From assembly GCA_934668765.1 (NCBI GenBank), contig CAKUOH010000005.1, positions 29,987-93,986 on the forward strand: a DNA stretch of 64,000 nt. Reading direction: 5' to 3'. A program made the translations under genes and the position numbers. A model generated the notes under the pieces. That model was not told the origin of the DNA. It was given only the letters and a program-made list of their open reading frames with translations, and made no database searches. Positions 55,543-64,000 of the stretch are shown here, piece after piece. The stretch's first letter is position 1, and each line of letters begins with the position of its first letter. The DNA is from an uncultured Helicobacteraceae bacterium (GTDB taxonomy: Bacteria; Campylobacterota; Campylobacteria; Campylobacterales; Helicobacteraceae).

Positions 55543-55635
55543 GATTGCCCTTAAAATTTGGATTAAAAAACGCAATTTTAAAGTATTTTTGATAAAATCG
55601 CAAATTTTAATTTTAGCAGATTTTAGGGGTAGATT

Positions 55636-56733
55636 TTGGCAAAAAAATTGATTCAAGATTTTAGCAAAAAATACAGCGACACGCATCGATTCCACGATTT
55701 TAGCGAAGATTTCCGTGAGCCATTTGCGCGCGATAAGGATAAAATCATTCATTGCAGTTCATTTCGCCGATTAGAGTATAAAACGCAGGTTTTTTTAAAT
55801 GCGCAGTTAGATTCGCTAGAGGGCGATTATTTCCGCACACGACTTACGCATAGCATTGAGGTTAGCCAAATCGCACGGACGATTGCAAGATATTGCGATT
55901 TAGATGAAAATTTAGCAGAAGCCATTGCGTTATCGCACGATTTAGGGCACTCGCCTTTTGGGCATTGTGGGGGCGATGAGTTAGATTCGCTTCTTAAAGC
56001 AAGTGGGCATAAAAACGGCTTTGAGCATAATTTCCAAAGTTTTCGCGTGGTTACAAAATTAGAAAAACGCTATAAAGATTATGATGGGTTAAATCTTACA
56101 TTTGCCACGCTAGAAGGCATTTTAAAACATTCTGCGCCATATAAAAAGCCCTTTTTTAGTGCGAATCTAAATGCTGAATTTAGCATTGATTTGCCCCCGC
56201 GAATCGAAGCAATTATCGTTGATTTTAGTGATGAAATCGCCTATATTAGCCACGATATTGATGATGGCGTGAAACTTGGACTAATAAATTTTGACATCAT
56301 AGAATCTAACGCAATCGCCAAAGAAATCATCGCAAATATCGAATCTCGCGGCATAAGTCGAAAGGACAAGATTTTTAAATATCGCTTTACTTCCGCGCTA
56401 ATTTGCTACCTAATTGAAGAGCTAATCCGCAATTTTAAAGCAAGTGGCGCGATAAAATATAATGAATCTATCGCAAATAATCTCTCCAAACTAAAACAGA
56501 TTCTTTTTAAAAATCTCTATCGCCACGAAACCGTCGTGCGAAAAATGGCATTTGGCAAAAATATCGTGCGGAATCTTTTTAATGATTTTATGAATGATAG
56601 GAATTTACTGCCTTGCGATTTGCGCGAGAAAATTACGCAGGGCGCGAAACCACACCGCATTGTAAGCGACTATATCGCCTCTATGACGGATAGATTCGCT
56701 ATCAAACTTTACAAGGAGCTTCACATTGGATAA
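55636..56733 (+). CDS. dgt: Deoxyguanosinetriphosphate triphosphohydrolase-like protein
   Basis: 365 residues. HSIEVSQIARTIAR and LSHDLGHSPFGHCGGDEL carry the HD-domain metal ligands, and the FRRLEYKTQVF segment the nucleotide contacts. It cuts triphosphate from dNTPs. Start TTG at 55636 with AGGGG upstream. argD overlaps its end by 8 bases. Confidence 0.9.
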   Translation: MAKKLIQDFSKKYSDTHRFHDFSEDFREPFARDKDKIIHCSSFRRLEYKTQVFLNAQLDSLEGDYFRTRLTHSIEVSQIARTIARYCDLDENLAEAIALSHDLGHSPFGHCGGDELDSLLKASGHKNGFEHNFQSFRVVTKLEKRYKDYDGLNLTFATLEGILKHSAPYKKPFFSANLNAEFSIDLPPRIEAIIVDFSDEIAYISHDIDDGVKLGLINFDIIESNAIAKEIIANIESRGISRKDKIFKYRFTSALICYLIEELIRNFKASGAIKYNESIANNLSKLKQILFKNLYRHETVVRKMAFGKNIVRNLFNDFMNDRNLLPCDLREKITQGAKPHRIVSDYIASMTDRFAIKLYKELHIG

Positions 56734-58039
56734 GTTTAATGATTTGGAATCGTTTTCAAAGCAATATTTGCTAGATACTTATGCGCGGGATTACACGCAT
56801 TTTGTGCGCGGGGAGGGCGCGAAACTCTACACGGATAAGGGCGAAGAATATATCGACTTTACCGCAGGAATCGGCGTAAATGCGCTTGGACATAATCACC
56901 CTGCGTTAGTCGAATCAATCGCAAATCAGGCGCAAAAAGTGCTTCATTTATCAAATCTTTTTTATATTGATTCGCAGTCGCACTTGGCAAAAAAAATGGT
57001 GGAGTTGGCAGGGCAAGATATGAAAGCGTTTTTTTGCAACTCAGGGTTAGAGGCAAATGAATGTGCCATAAAAATAGCACGAATCTATGGAGAACGATTT
57101 AAGATAAATTCAAATGATTCGTCATTGCGAGGCGCACGAAGTGATAGCGAGTGCAACGAAGCAATCCAAAAAGATTTGCACGATTCTAGCGGCGAATCTA
57201 GCATTTTTGACGCCTACAAAAACCATCGCTACAAAATTATCACGCTTAAAAATAGCTTTCACGGGCGCAGTATCGCCACGCTTCGCGCTTGTGGGCAGGA
57301 CAAAATGCACACGCATTTTTCGCCTTTCCCCAAAGGTTTTCTTTATGCAAAAGATATTAGCGAGATGATTGAAATGGCTAGGGCGGATAATGCGGTGGCT
57401 GCGGTGTTTATAGAGCTTATTCAAGGCGAGGGAGGAATCTATGCTTTGCCAAAAGGGCAAGTGCAGGAACTAGCGCGATTTTGCGATGAGCGCGATATTT
57501 TGCTAATGATTGATGAGGTGCAAAGTGGCGTTTTTCGCAGTGGCAAATTTTTAGCGGCAAATCACTACGACATTAAGCCAAATGTCGTAACTTTGGCAAA
57601 GGGATTGGCGGGTGGAGTGCCTATCGGCGCGGTTTTATGCGATAAAGGCGATATTTTTGCCCCATCACAGCACGGAAGCACCTTTGGAGGTAATCCGCTA
57701 TCTACGACTGCGGGACTTACCACGCTAGAAGTGCTAGAATCTTACCAAAAAAGCGGTGCGCTAGATAAGCATATCACACTTTTTGTTTCGCAACTACAAG
57801 ACATCAAAAGCGCATTTAGTAGCGTGGTGCAGGGCATTAGTGGCATAGGCTTTATGCGTGGGCTAAAAATCAAAGATGATGAGACGATGAGTGCAATCAT
57901 CGCAAAAGCAAAGGAAAAGCGACTTTTGGTGCTTCGCTCAGGTAATGCTACTTTGCGCTTTTTGCCCCCGCTTTTAATCACAAAGGACGAGATAGAGGAA
58001 GGATTCGCAAGGTTGCGCGAAGCAATGCGTGAGATTTAG
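56726..58039 (+). CDS. argD: Acetylornithine aminotransferase
   Basis: 437 residues, about 40 more than usual. Class III PLP transaminase: FCNSGLEANECAIKIAR, SFHGRSIATL, LLMIDEVQSG and TLAKGLAGGVPIGA with the PLP lysine. It forms acetylornithine in arginine synthesis. Extra residues at about 127-155 include a translated family 1 repeat (residues 132-147, SSLRGARSDSECNEAIQKD). TTG start with AAGGAG upstream, overlapping dgt. Confidence 0.9.
   Translation: MDKFNDLESFSKQYLLDTYARDYTHFVRGEGAKLYTDKGEEYIDFTAGIGVNALGHNHPALVESIANQAQKVLHLSNLFYIDSQSHLAKKMVELAGQDMKAFFCNSGLEANECAIKIARIYGERFKINSNDSSLRGARSDSECNEAIQKDLHDSSGESSIFDAYKNHRYKIITLKNSFHGRSIATLRACGQDKMHTHFSPFPKGFLYAKDISEMIEMARADNAVAAVFIELIQGEGGIYALPKGQVQELARFCDERDILLMIDEVQSGVFRSGKFLAANHYDIKPNVVTLAKGLAGGVPIGAVLCDKGDIFAPSQHGSTFGGNPLSTTAGLTTLEVLESYQKSGALDKHITLFVSQLQDIKSAFSSVVQGISGIGFMRGLKIKDDETMSAIIAKAKEKRLLVLRSGNATLRFLPPLLITKDEIEEGFARLREAMREI
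57121..57167. repeat. Family 1 repeat inside argD
   Basis: GTCATTGCGA-GGCGCACGAA...CGAGTGCAACGAAGCAATCC, with partly paired inner arms. Confidence 0.88.
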
Positions 58040-58053
58040 GGATTTAGTGGGAT

Positions 58054-59145
58054 TTGTTAGATTTGCGATTTAGCGAGTATTTTGGTGCGTGGATTCGCGC
58101 ATATTACGCGAATATTCCGCTTGGGCGCGACTTTTACACGGCGGTAAATGCAAGTCGCTTTTTTGGTGGCGCAATCGCCAAATATATTTTGGATTTGCTT
58201 GAAACGCACGAGATTGATTTGCCACTCAATATCATTGATTTGGGTGCAAATAGCGCGAATCTTTTGAGTGATATTCGCGCATTTTTAGAGGTGCTTGGGC
58301 TTGGAGTGGTAGAAAATTGTAAATTTATCGCAGTGGAGGCAAATGCCCCATCATTGCGAGATTTGCAACGCGATTCGAAGCAAACCGCCCCCGCCCCGTC
58401 ATTGCGAGGCGATTTATCGCCGAAGCAATCCATATTTTTTTACAAGAATCTTACCGAGTTAAAAAACGCAAATATTTTACAAAATCACCATTGCATTTTT
58501 ATCGCAAATGAATTTTTTGACGCGCTCCCTTGTGAGATAATCGATAATGACAAAATGGCATTTATGCAAAATCATCGCCTTATTTTTAAAGCGCACGATG
58601 ATAAAAAAATACAAGAAATTTGTAAAAATTTTAAGATTCACAAAGGCGAAATTCCGCTAATTTATGATGAGATTTGCGATGAGATTGCGAATGTGAAATT
58701 TATTTTTATCGCCTTTGATTATGGCGATGAAAACCAGCGCAATGAGCTAACTACGCGCTTTTTTTATCACCACAAAGTGCAAAATCTAAATGATTTTTTT
58801 GCAGATTTAGCACAAGATTTAAGCGCAAATAGCACGAATTGGACGCAAGATTCACTAAATCATAGTGCAAATCTAGCAAATCTTTTTGGCAAATGCGATA
58901 TTACTTATAGCGTCCCGTTTTTCCTGTTAGATAGGGCATTTGAGCGAATCGGAGCAACAAAGATTTTATCCAAACGGCAGGATTTGGCTTTGATTGAAGA
59001 TTTCAAAATTTTAGATTTATTGCAGGATTTTTTTGATTCTCAAATCGCACCAAATCGCACATATTTGCACGAATCAAACAAAATCAAAACCTTACTCTAC
59101 AATTTAAGCCCCAAATTCCACACACGAATCTATAAAAATTTTTAG
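58054..59145 (+). CDS. SAM-dependent methyltransferase, MidA/NDUFAF7-like
   Basis: 363 residues. LGRDFYTAVNASRFFGGAIAKYI and DLGANSANLLSDI (SAM-binding glycine motif with the Asn changes) followed by FIANEFFDALPCEII are the COG1565/MidA signatures; the relatives methylate arginine in complex I assembly. Two family 1 repeats are translated one after the other at residues 99-111 and 115-126 (APSLRDLQRDSKQ; APSLRGDLSPKQS). TTG start 14 bases after argD. Confidence 0.82.
   Translation: MLDLRFSEYFGAWIRAYYANIPLGRDFYTAVNASRFFGGAIAKYILDLLETHEIDLPLNIIDLGANSANLLSDIRAFLEVLGLGVVENCKFIAVEANAPSLRDLQRDSKQTAPAPSLRGDLSPKQSIFFYKNLTELKNANILQNHHCIFIANEFFDALPCEIIDNDKMAFMQNHRLIFKAHDDKKIQEICKNFKIHKGEIPLIYDEICDEIANVKFIFIAFDYGDENQRNELTTRFFYHHKVQNLNDFFADLAQDLSANSTNWTQDSLNHSANLANLFGKCDITYSVPFFLLDRAFERIGATKILSKRQDLALIEDFKILDLLQDFFDSQIAPNRTYLHESNKIKTLLYNLSPKFHTRIYKNF
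58350..58385. repeat. Family 1 repeat inside the MidA-like gene, first copy
   Basis: TCATTGCGAGATTTGCAACGCGATTCGAAGCAAACC: ends slightly changed, inner pairing weak. Confidence 0.7.
58398..58431. repeat. Family 1 repeat inside the MidA-like gene, second copy
   Basis: GTCATTGCGA-GGCGATTTATCGCC-GAAGCAATCC: arms GGCGAT / ATCGCC. Same hairpin as in the metallo-hydrolase gene, in the same reading frame. Confidence 0.9.
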
Positions 59146-59211
59146 GATTGCACTTAATGGGCATATCATCGATAAAGCACTTTGCCACAATGTCAATATA
59201 AAATATTTTAT

Positions 59212-60477
59212 CTAAAATTTCTGCAATACTTTACGAATCGCACTTATGACGAAATCGGCGTCATTTGCGCTCATTTTTTGGTGGCAGGGAATAGAAATTT
59301 CGGCGTTGTAAAAATCATCGGCAGTTTTGATGGGTGCGTGGTTTTTGTAGGGCGCGAATTGATAAATGGGCTTGTAATGCACCTGAACGCCAAGCCCAGC
59401 CTCCAAAAGTGCGCTAAATATGGCTTTTTTGTGTGGCACAAGCGTGGAATCAAGCAAAATAGGATATAAATGATAGGTTGAGTAAATATGCGCGGGGATT
59501 TTTATGGTGCGAAATTTGGATTCATCTTTAAAAGCGTCATCATAGATTTTTGCGATTTGGTGGCGCGTGGCAAGGAATGATTCAATCTTTTTAAGTTGCG
59601 AAATGCCTAAACTTGCAGCGACATCGCTTAATCGAAAATTATGCCCGATAAAATTCGCAAGATTTGCGCTAGTTTCACGCAAATCTTGCGAATCTGATTT
59701 TTTATAGATTGCTTCGGCGTTTGCAACGCCTTGCAATGACGAAGTGATGGGCAAATCGCCCGAATCTAAACGCGCAAAATCGCTTATTATCTCGCTCTCC
59801 CAAAGCTCCGTTTTTACAATGCAGTGAGAGCGCAACAGCTTGGCAGTGTTATAAAAAAGCTCGCTATTTGTGGTAATCGCGCCACCTTCAATCGTGGTAA
59901 TGGGCTTCACCGCGTGAAAACTAAAAATTGTCATATCCGCAAACGCACCGATTTTGCGCCTATTATACGCGCCACCAAAAGAGTGCGAACTATCACTAAT
60001 AAAATATAAATTATTTTCCTTGCAAATTTTTGCGATATTCTCCACTTCTACGCTATTTCCAGCGTAATCTACGCTAACTATTGCTCTTACATTTGGCGAA
60101 ATTTGCAAGTTATTTTCATCAATATTACCCATCTTATTGATAGCGCAAAACTTCGGCATAATGCCATTTTCCACCATCATATTTGCCGTAGCGCAGAATG
60201 TAAGGGGCGTGGTTAGAAATTCAACTTGCGAATCGCCCTTAATTGTGCCACGATTCGCCAAATCACATTTCACAATCTTATATGCCACATTTAGCGCGGA
60301 GGTGGCGGAGTTAAAGCACACGGCGTATTTCGCACCAACAAAATCCGCGATTTTATGCTCAAACTCATCGACCTTTGCGCCCTGCGTGATAAAATCGCTT
60401 TTTAATGTGCTGACAACGGCATTTATGTCATCATCATCGATACATTGAGTGCTATATGGAATCATCGCGCCACTCAT
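59212..60477 (-). CDS. pseC: UDP-4-amino-4,6-dideoxy-N-acetyl-beta-L-altrosamine transaminase
   Basis: 421 residues, DegT/DnrJ/EryC1 aminotransferase. IPYSTQCIDDDDINAVVSTLKSDFITQG is the PseC start; FISDSSHSFGG and FHAVKPITTIEGGAI (PLP lysine) are conserved. It makes the amino sugar of the pseudaminic acid pathway, needed for flagellin glycosylation. Residues about 246-258 are a translated family 1 repeat (SSLQGVANAEAIYK), inserted with a Ser/Asp-rich stretch before NFIGHNFRLSD. The ATG five codons in (60465) is another possible start. Confidence 0.9.
   Translation of the reverse strand: MSGAMIPYSTQCIDDDDINAVVSTLKSDFITQGAKVDEFEHKIADFVGAKYAVCFNSATSALNVAYKIVKCDLANRGTIKGDSQVEFLTTPLTFCATANMMVENGIMPKFCAINKMGNIDENNLQISPNVRAIVSVDYAGNSVEVENIAKICKENNLYFISDSSHSFGGAYNRRKIGAFADMTIFSFHAVKPITTIEGGAITTNSELFYNTAKLLRSHCIVKTELWESEIISDFARLDSGDLPITSSLQGVANAEAIYKKSDSQDLRETSANLANFIGHNFRLSDVAASLGISQLKKIESFLATRHQIAKIYDDAFKDESKFRTIKIPAHIYSTYHLYPILLDSTLVPHKKAIFSALLEAGLGVQVHYKPIYQFAPYKNHAPIKTADDFYNAEISIPCHQKMSANDADFVISAIRKVLQKF
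59706..59740. repeat. Family 1 repeat inside pseC
   Basis: AGATTGCTTC-GGCGTTTGCAACGCC-TTGCAATGAC: arms GGCGTT / AACGCC. Confidence 0.88.
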
Positions 60478-60523
60478 TTAGATTTGCCTAATCCACGCGA
60501 TAGATTTGCACCCAAATTTGCAC

Positions 60524-61132
60524 TTACATAAGCAGCGCGTCAATTTTAGAAATTAGCCCTGTGGTATTATGCGCTTTGGCAAAAAGCATTGCGTTGCTTG
60601 TGAGATAATCGCTAATATTGTCCGTATCATAGAGTGCCGAATCTTGCGCAAGATTTGCGCTTTGCAGATTTTTATTTTGCAGATTTTGCAGTGAGTTTGC
60701 GATAAAATCCACTTCATTTTTCAACGCCTTTTTGAAAATATACAAATCACGCTCATCGTTTGGCATAATGCTTAAAATGCGATTTGCATCAAAAAGCACT
60801 CCGCCCCCATCATCACGCAAAATCATCGAATCACTAAAAATGCTATTGCCTAAAAACTGCGCGTTATTTAACTCTCTAAATACGCCATCAAGCGTGATAT
60901 GGCTATTACTTAAGATATTTTGCAGTGTTTTTTTGGCGATTTGTAGAATGCCAATGTTATTATTTAGCTCTTTGCGGGGGATTGATGAATAGCCGTTATC
61001 TTGCCATTCTCGCGATATTTCACGCATTTTAGTCGTGCTTTTTTGCGAATCGTGCAAAATTTGCTCCAACGAATCCAAATTATTGCGCTTTAATTGCGAT
61101 TGAAGCGCAACACCATCGCGCTCTATTTTCAT
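60524..61132 (-). CDS. Conserved hypothetical protein between pseC and accC
   Basis: 202 residues, mostly helical, no membrane segment or signal peptide. LNNNIGILQIAKKTLQNIL and DFIANSLQNLQNKN have the look of flagellar hook-associated or export-substrate helices, but this is a guess. The start at 61132 (MKIERDGVAL) follows GGCGGTGTCTT; a longer frame from 61171 overlaps accC. A hypothetical gene is present in the same place in H. pylori between pseC and accC. Confidence 0.65.
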   Translation of the reverse strand: MKIERDGVALQSQLKRNNLDSLEQILHDSQKSTTKMREISREWQDNGYSSIPRKELNNNIGILQIAKKTLQNILSNSHITLDGVFRELNNAQFLGNSIFSDSMILRDDGGGVLFDANRILSIMPNDERDLYIFKKALKNEVDFIANSLQNLQNKNLQSANLAQDSALYDTDNISDYLTSNAMLFAKAHNTTGLISKIDALLM

Positions 61133-61167
61133 AAGACACCGCCTTAAATTGTGATATTTAAGGCAAA

Positions 61168-62514
61168 TCAAAGCATTTTTTGTTCCAAATATTTTGTATG
61201 GATTAGCGACTTTTTGAAGTCCTCATTATCCATCATTTTTATGTGAAATGGAATGGTAGTTTTTATGCCACCGATTTTAAACTCTTTTAAGGTGCGCTTC
61301 ATTCGCACGATTGCCTTTTCACGCGACTCTGCCCAAACGATTAGTTTGCCAATCATCGAATCATAAAACATAGGCACGGTGTAGCCATTATAAGCGTGTG
61401 TATCAAGCCTTACATTGCCACCACCGGGCGCAATCCACTCGGTGATTTTCCCGGGGCAGGGGTAGAATTTCTCGGGGTCTTCGGCAGTGATTCGGCATTC
61501 GATTGAATGTCCTTTTAGCTTAATGTCGCTTTGTTTAGGGAGTGATTTGCCCTCCGCGACATTTATCATTAGCTCGATTAAATCAAGGCTACTTACCATT
61601 TCGCTAACCGTGTGCTCAACTTGCAATCGCGTATTCATCTCCATAAAATAAAAGTCTTTTTTATTGTTATCAAGCAAAAATTCAAAAGTCCCTGCGCCCT
61701 CGTATTTGATATATTTGGCGGCGCGGACGGCAGTTTCAAGCAGATTCGCACGGACTTCATCGCTTAACACAACTGCAGGAGATTCTTCGATGAGTTTTTG
61801 CTGTCTTCGTTGCGCAGAGCAGTCTCTCTCGCCGATATGAATCACATTGCCCTTTTTGTCCGCTAAAACCTGCACTTCGATATGCTTGGGATTTTTGATA
61901 AATTTTTCCATATAAATTGAGCCATCGCCAAACGCGCTCACCGCTTCGGATTCGGCGGCTAAAATGGCGTTTTTCAACGCCTCTTCGCTCTCAACGATTC
62001 GCATTCCGCGTCCGCCACCACCTGCGGCAGCTTTGATTATGACAGGATAGCCGATTTTTTTGGCAATTTTTTGAGCGTCTTTATAATCCTTAATCGCGCC
62101 GTTACTGCCCTCAATGACAGGGATTCCCGCCTCTCTCATCACATCTTTTGCCTTGCTTTTATCGCTCATTAGTGCCATCACCGCTTGGCTAGGACCAATA
62201 AAGGTAATGCCGTGATTTTCGCAAATCTCTACAAAGTTTTGATTTTCGCTTAAAAAGCCGTATCCGGGGAAAATCGCATCGATTTTAAAAAGCTCTACCA
62301 CCGTCATAATCGCTGGGATATTTAGGTAGCTCTCACTTGATTTTGCCCCGCCTATGCAGACTTTCACATCGGCGACATCTAAATAATGCACATCTTTATC
62401 CGCCACAGAATAAATCACAACCGCTTCTTTGCCCATATCTTGAATCGTCCGAATCGCCCGAAGTGCGATTTCACCACGATTGGCAACTAGGATTCGTTTT
62501 AACTCTTTCATCAT
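61168..62514 (-). CDS. accC: Acetyl-CoA carboxylase, biotin carboxylase subunit
   Basis: 448 residues. ILVANRGEIALRAIRT, IKAAAGGGGRGMRIV (ATP-grasp glycine loop), GERDCSAQRRQQKLIEE and FMEMNTRLQVEHTVSE are canonical. It carboxylates biotin on AccB at the start of fatty acid synthesis. It follows accB by 12 bases. Confidence 0.97.
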   Translation of the reverse strand: MMKELKRILVANRGEIALRAIRTIQDMGKEAVVIYSVADKDVHYLDVADVKVCIGGAKSSESYLNIPAIMTVVELFKIDAIFPGYGFLSENQNFVEICENHGITFIGPSQAVMALMSDKSKAKDVMREAGIPVIEGSNGAIKDYKDAQKIAKKIGYPVIIKAAAGGGGRGMRIVESEEALKNAILAAESEAVSAFGDGSIYMEKFIKNPKHIEVQVLADKKGNVIHIGERDCSAQRRQQKLIEESPAVVLSDEVRANLLETAVRAAKYIKYEGAGTFEFLLDNNKKDFYFMEMNTRLQVEHTVSEMVSSLDLIELMINVAEGKSLPKQSDIKLKGHSIECRITAEDPEKFYPCPGKITEWIAPGGGNVRLDTHAYNGYTVPMFYDSMIGKLIVWAESREKAIVRMKRTLKEFKIGGIKTTIPFHIKMMDNEDFKKSLIHTKYLEQKML

Positions 62515-62526
62515 CTCTGCCTAAAA

Positions 62527-63024
62527 TCACAATTTTTCAACTACAAATAAAACCGCGTCAAATTCCACACTCTGCGCGTCATTTGGGACAATCTCCACGA
62601 TTTTGCAGTCAAAATCGGCTTCGATTTCATTCATAATTTTCATCGCTTCGATGATTGCAATCGTCTGCCCTTTTTTGACTTTATCGCCGACATTCACATA
62701 GGGCGCAGAATCAGGCGATGGCGCACGATAAAAAGTCCCCACCATAGGCGAAGTAATTTGCTCGGTATTTGCGCTACTTGCGACTTTTTGCGGTTGATTT
62801 GCGCTTGGATTTGGAGCAGATTCGGCAGTGGGCGCAGGATTTGGAGCGGATTCGACACTTTGAATCGCTTGTAGATTTGCAGGATTCGCAGGAATCGCCA
62901 CTTTTTGGGCTTTTGCCGCTGTTTTTTCTAGCGAAATCTCAAAGCCTTCGTTTGTAAGCTTTAACTTTACAGATTCGGAAGCGTCAAACATTTCTAAAAG
63001 TTTCTTAATTTCTGTGATATTCAT
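62527..63024 (-). CDS. accB: Biotin carboxyl carrier protein
   Basis: 165 residues. MNITEIKKLLEMFDASESVKLKL begins the protein, an Ala/Pro/Asn linker (NPAPTAESAPNPSANQPQK) follows and the biotinyl domain ends it with EAMKIMNEIEAD (Lys of MKM-like motif). Start at 63024, with AAGGGG 5 bases upstream; the ATG at 63039 is less well placed. Confidence 0.95.
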   Translation of the reverse strand: MNITEIKKLLEMFDASESVKLKLTNEGFEISLEKTAAKAQKVAIPANPANLQAIQSVESAPNPAPTAESAPNPSANQPQKVASSANTEQITSPMVGTFYRAPSPDSAPYVNVGDKVKKGQTIAIIEAMKIMNEIEADFDCKIVEIVPNDAQSVEFDAVLFVVEKL

Positions 63025-63051
63025 AAAATCCCCTTTCATTAAAAAATTTTG

Positions 63052-63057
63052 TATAAT
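63052..63057 (+). promoter_or_regulatory. -10 element of dcd
   Basis: Perfect TATAAT in the 61-base accB-dcd divergent gap, 29 bases before the dcd start; a short leader. Confidence 0.6.
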
Positions 63058-63085
63058 AACACAAATTTTTTAAAAGGTTATTAAA

Positions 63086-63643
63086 ATGGGATTAAAATCT
63101 GATAAATGGATTGAAGAAATGTCGCTAAAACACGGAATGATAAGCCCTTTTGAATCTACAAGTCTGCGTAAGGGCGTGATTTCTTACGGCGTAAGTAGCT
63201 ATGGATATGATATTCGCGTGGCTGATGAGTATAAAATCTTTACGAATGTAAATTCGACTATTGTAGACCCAAAAAACTTTGATTCGTGCAATGTGGTAGA
63301 ACATAAGGGCGATATTTGTATCGTGCCACCAAATTCTTTTGCATTAGCGCGGACGATTGAATACTTTAAGATTCCGCGCGATGTGCTTGCGATTTGTCTA
63401 GGCAAAAGCACTTATGCGAGGTGCGGGATTATCGTAAATGTAACGCCATTTGAGCCAGAATTTGAGGGCTATATCACCATTGAAATTAGCAATACCACGC
63501 CACTTCCTGCTAAAATCTACTCTAATGAGGGCATAGCGCAAGTGCTTTTTATCAGCGGTGATGATGAATGCGCCATTAGCTATAAAGATAAAAACGGCAA
63601 ATACCAAAAGCAAACAGGAATCACTCTGCCAAAGGTGCTATGA
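63086..63643 (+). CDS. dcd: dCTP deaminase
   Basis: 185 residues. [51 protein letters not shown] and EGIAQVLF are the family blocks with the catalytic Glu and Ser. It makes dUTP from dCTP. Divergent from accB; gene order accC-accB/dcd agrees with H. pylori. Confidence 0.96.
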   Translation: MGLKSDKWIEEMSLKHGMISPFESTSLRKGVISYGVSSYGYDIRVADEYKIFTNVNSTIVDPKNFDSCNVVEHKGDICIVPPNSFALARTIEYFKIPRDVLAICLGKSTYARCGIIVNVTPFEPEFEGYITIEISNTTPLPAKIYSNEGIAQVLFISGDDECAISYKDKNGKYQKQTGITLPKVL

Positions 63644-63661
63644 GGGGAATTTGGTTGGGAT

Positions 63662-64000
63662 ATGTGGAGATTTTCACATTATCTCAAAACACACGAATCT
63701 AAAAGGCAAATTCACGCAATGATAGATAAGCGAATCAATAAATTAGATTCGCTCTTGCAATATTGCGATTCAAATCACTTAACGCCGTTTGCTTTGGATT
63801 TTTCGCTCACTTTGTTTGCTCGGAATGACGAATCCATTGTAAATGACAAATCATTATTTGATTTATTTGCTTATAATGACACATTCTTTTATAAAAGCAA
63901 TTCTCTACTTCTAGCAGATATTAAAGAGCAAAGACAAAGGCGAATGCGAAATTCCACACAAAATCTAAATACAAGAAGCACAAATCAATCAAACAATAAT
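63662..64000 (+). CDS. Unknown protein, C-terminus beyond the window
   Basis: An open frame of 113 codons reaching the window end without a stop: MWRFSHYLKTHESKRQI and on through DLFAYNDTFFYKSNSLLLADIKEQRQRR. It is 18 bases after dcd. No motif is recognised. Residues about 46-56 (DFSLTLFARNDES) come from a degenerate family 1 repeat, which lowers confidence that this is a conserved protein, but the rest has ordinary coding character. Confidence 0.5.
   Translation, partial: MWRFSHYLKTHESKRQIHAMIDKRINKLDSLLQYCDSNHLTPFALDFSLTLFARNDESIVNDKSLFDLFAYNDTFFYKSNSLLLADIKEQRQRRMRNSTQNLNTRSTNQSNNN
63796..63829. repeat. Degenerate family 1 repeat in the last open frame
   Basis: GGATTTTTCGCTCACTTTG...GCTCGGAATGAC matches the reverse form GGATTGCTTCG...CTCGCAATGAC with several changes. 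Confidence 0.5.

Overview
The window is AT-rich and reads as a chromosome segment of a Campylobacterota bacterium, most likely a Helicobacter other than H. pylori. Several gene orders match those known in H. pylori: fliQ-murB; secG-frr-pyrE-RDD protein; nth-(cheX-like)-fliN-fliO-tonB; hydABCDE; frdCAB; rplU-rpmA...obg; pseC-hypothetical-accC-accB-dcd. PseC (pseudaminic acid, flagellin glycosylation), Csd6-type L,D-transpeptidase, a UPF0323 lipoprotein, class II DAHP synthase and Mqo fit the same group. No prophage, insertion sequence, CRISPR array, rRNA operon or defence island was seen; nearly all genes are core genes.

Layout. 1-6.6 kb: SixA-like phosphatase, PPK2, then a minus-strand run of znuA, znuC-like and mqo, then ribB. 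6.6-8.2 kb: tRNA-Gln, initiator tRNA-Met, fliQ, murB. 8.2-18.4 kb: outer-membrane protein, TonB-dependent receptor, DAHP synthase, histidine kinase, phosphate permease, UPF0323 lipoprotein, HIT protein. 18.6-26.2 kb: uptake [NiFe] hydrogenase operon hydABCDE with a GGDEF/EAL protein after it. 26.3-30.2 kb: secG-frr-pyrE-RDD and der. 30.2-36.1 kb: periplasmic and UDG-like proteins, nth, cheX-like, fliN, fliO, tonB. 36.7-39.8 kb: a very large secreted protein split by a poly-G tract. 39.9-43.4 kb: frdCAB. 44-48.3 kb: polytopic envelope protein with a poly-G tract, Crp/Fnr regulator, CopD-like protein, truncated globin, csd6. 48.5-52.2 kb: rplU, rpmA, obg, purE. 52.2-59.1 kb: sulfatase-fold envelope enzyme, ThiF/MoeB, metallo-hydrolase, dGTPase, argD, MidA-like methyltransferase. 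59.2-64 kb: pseC, hypothetical, accC, accB, dcd and an open reading frame running off the end.

Functional themes are respiration on H2 and fumarate (hydABCDE, frdCAB, mqo), flagellar assembly and glycosylation (fliQ, fliN, fliO, cheX-like, pseC), iron/zinc uptake (TonB receptor, tonB, znu genes) and nitrosative stress (Crp/Fnr regulator next to a group III truncated globin).

The most unusual content is not a gene. At least two families of short structured palindromic repeats are scattered through the window. Family 1 is about 35-45 bp with conserved ends GTCATTGCGAG and GTGGCAATC or GAAGCAATCC around a hairpin whose sequence changes while its pairing is kept. Family 2 is about 110 bp with CAATTTG and CACCGC ends and a long variable-sequence stem. 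Both occur between genes and also in frame inside essential or conserved genes (der, znuA, znuC-like, hydE, argD, pseC, MidA-like, metallo-hydrolase, sulfatase), adding peptides such as DCHDS...SRND and SLRGDLSPKQS to unrelated proteins. Three family 2 copies sit 5-13 bp past a stop codon, all in the same orientation. A third, C/G-rich repeat accompanies them. Five poly-C/G tracts of 9-10 bases mark likely phase-variable loci, one of which is currently out of frame.
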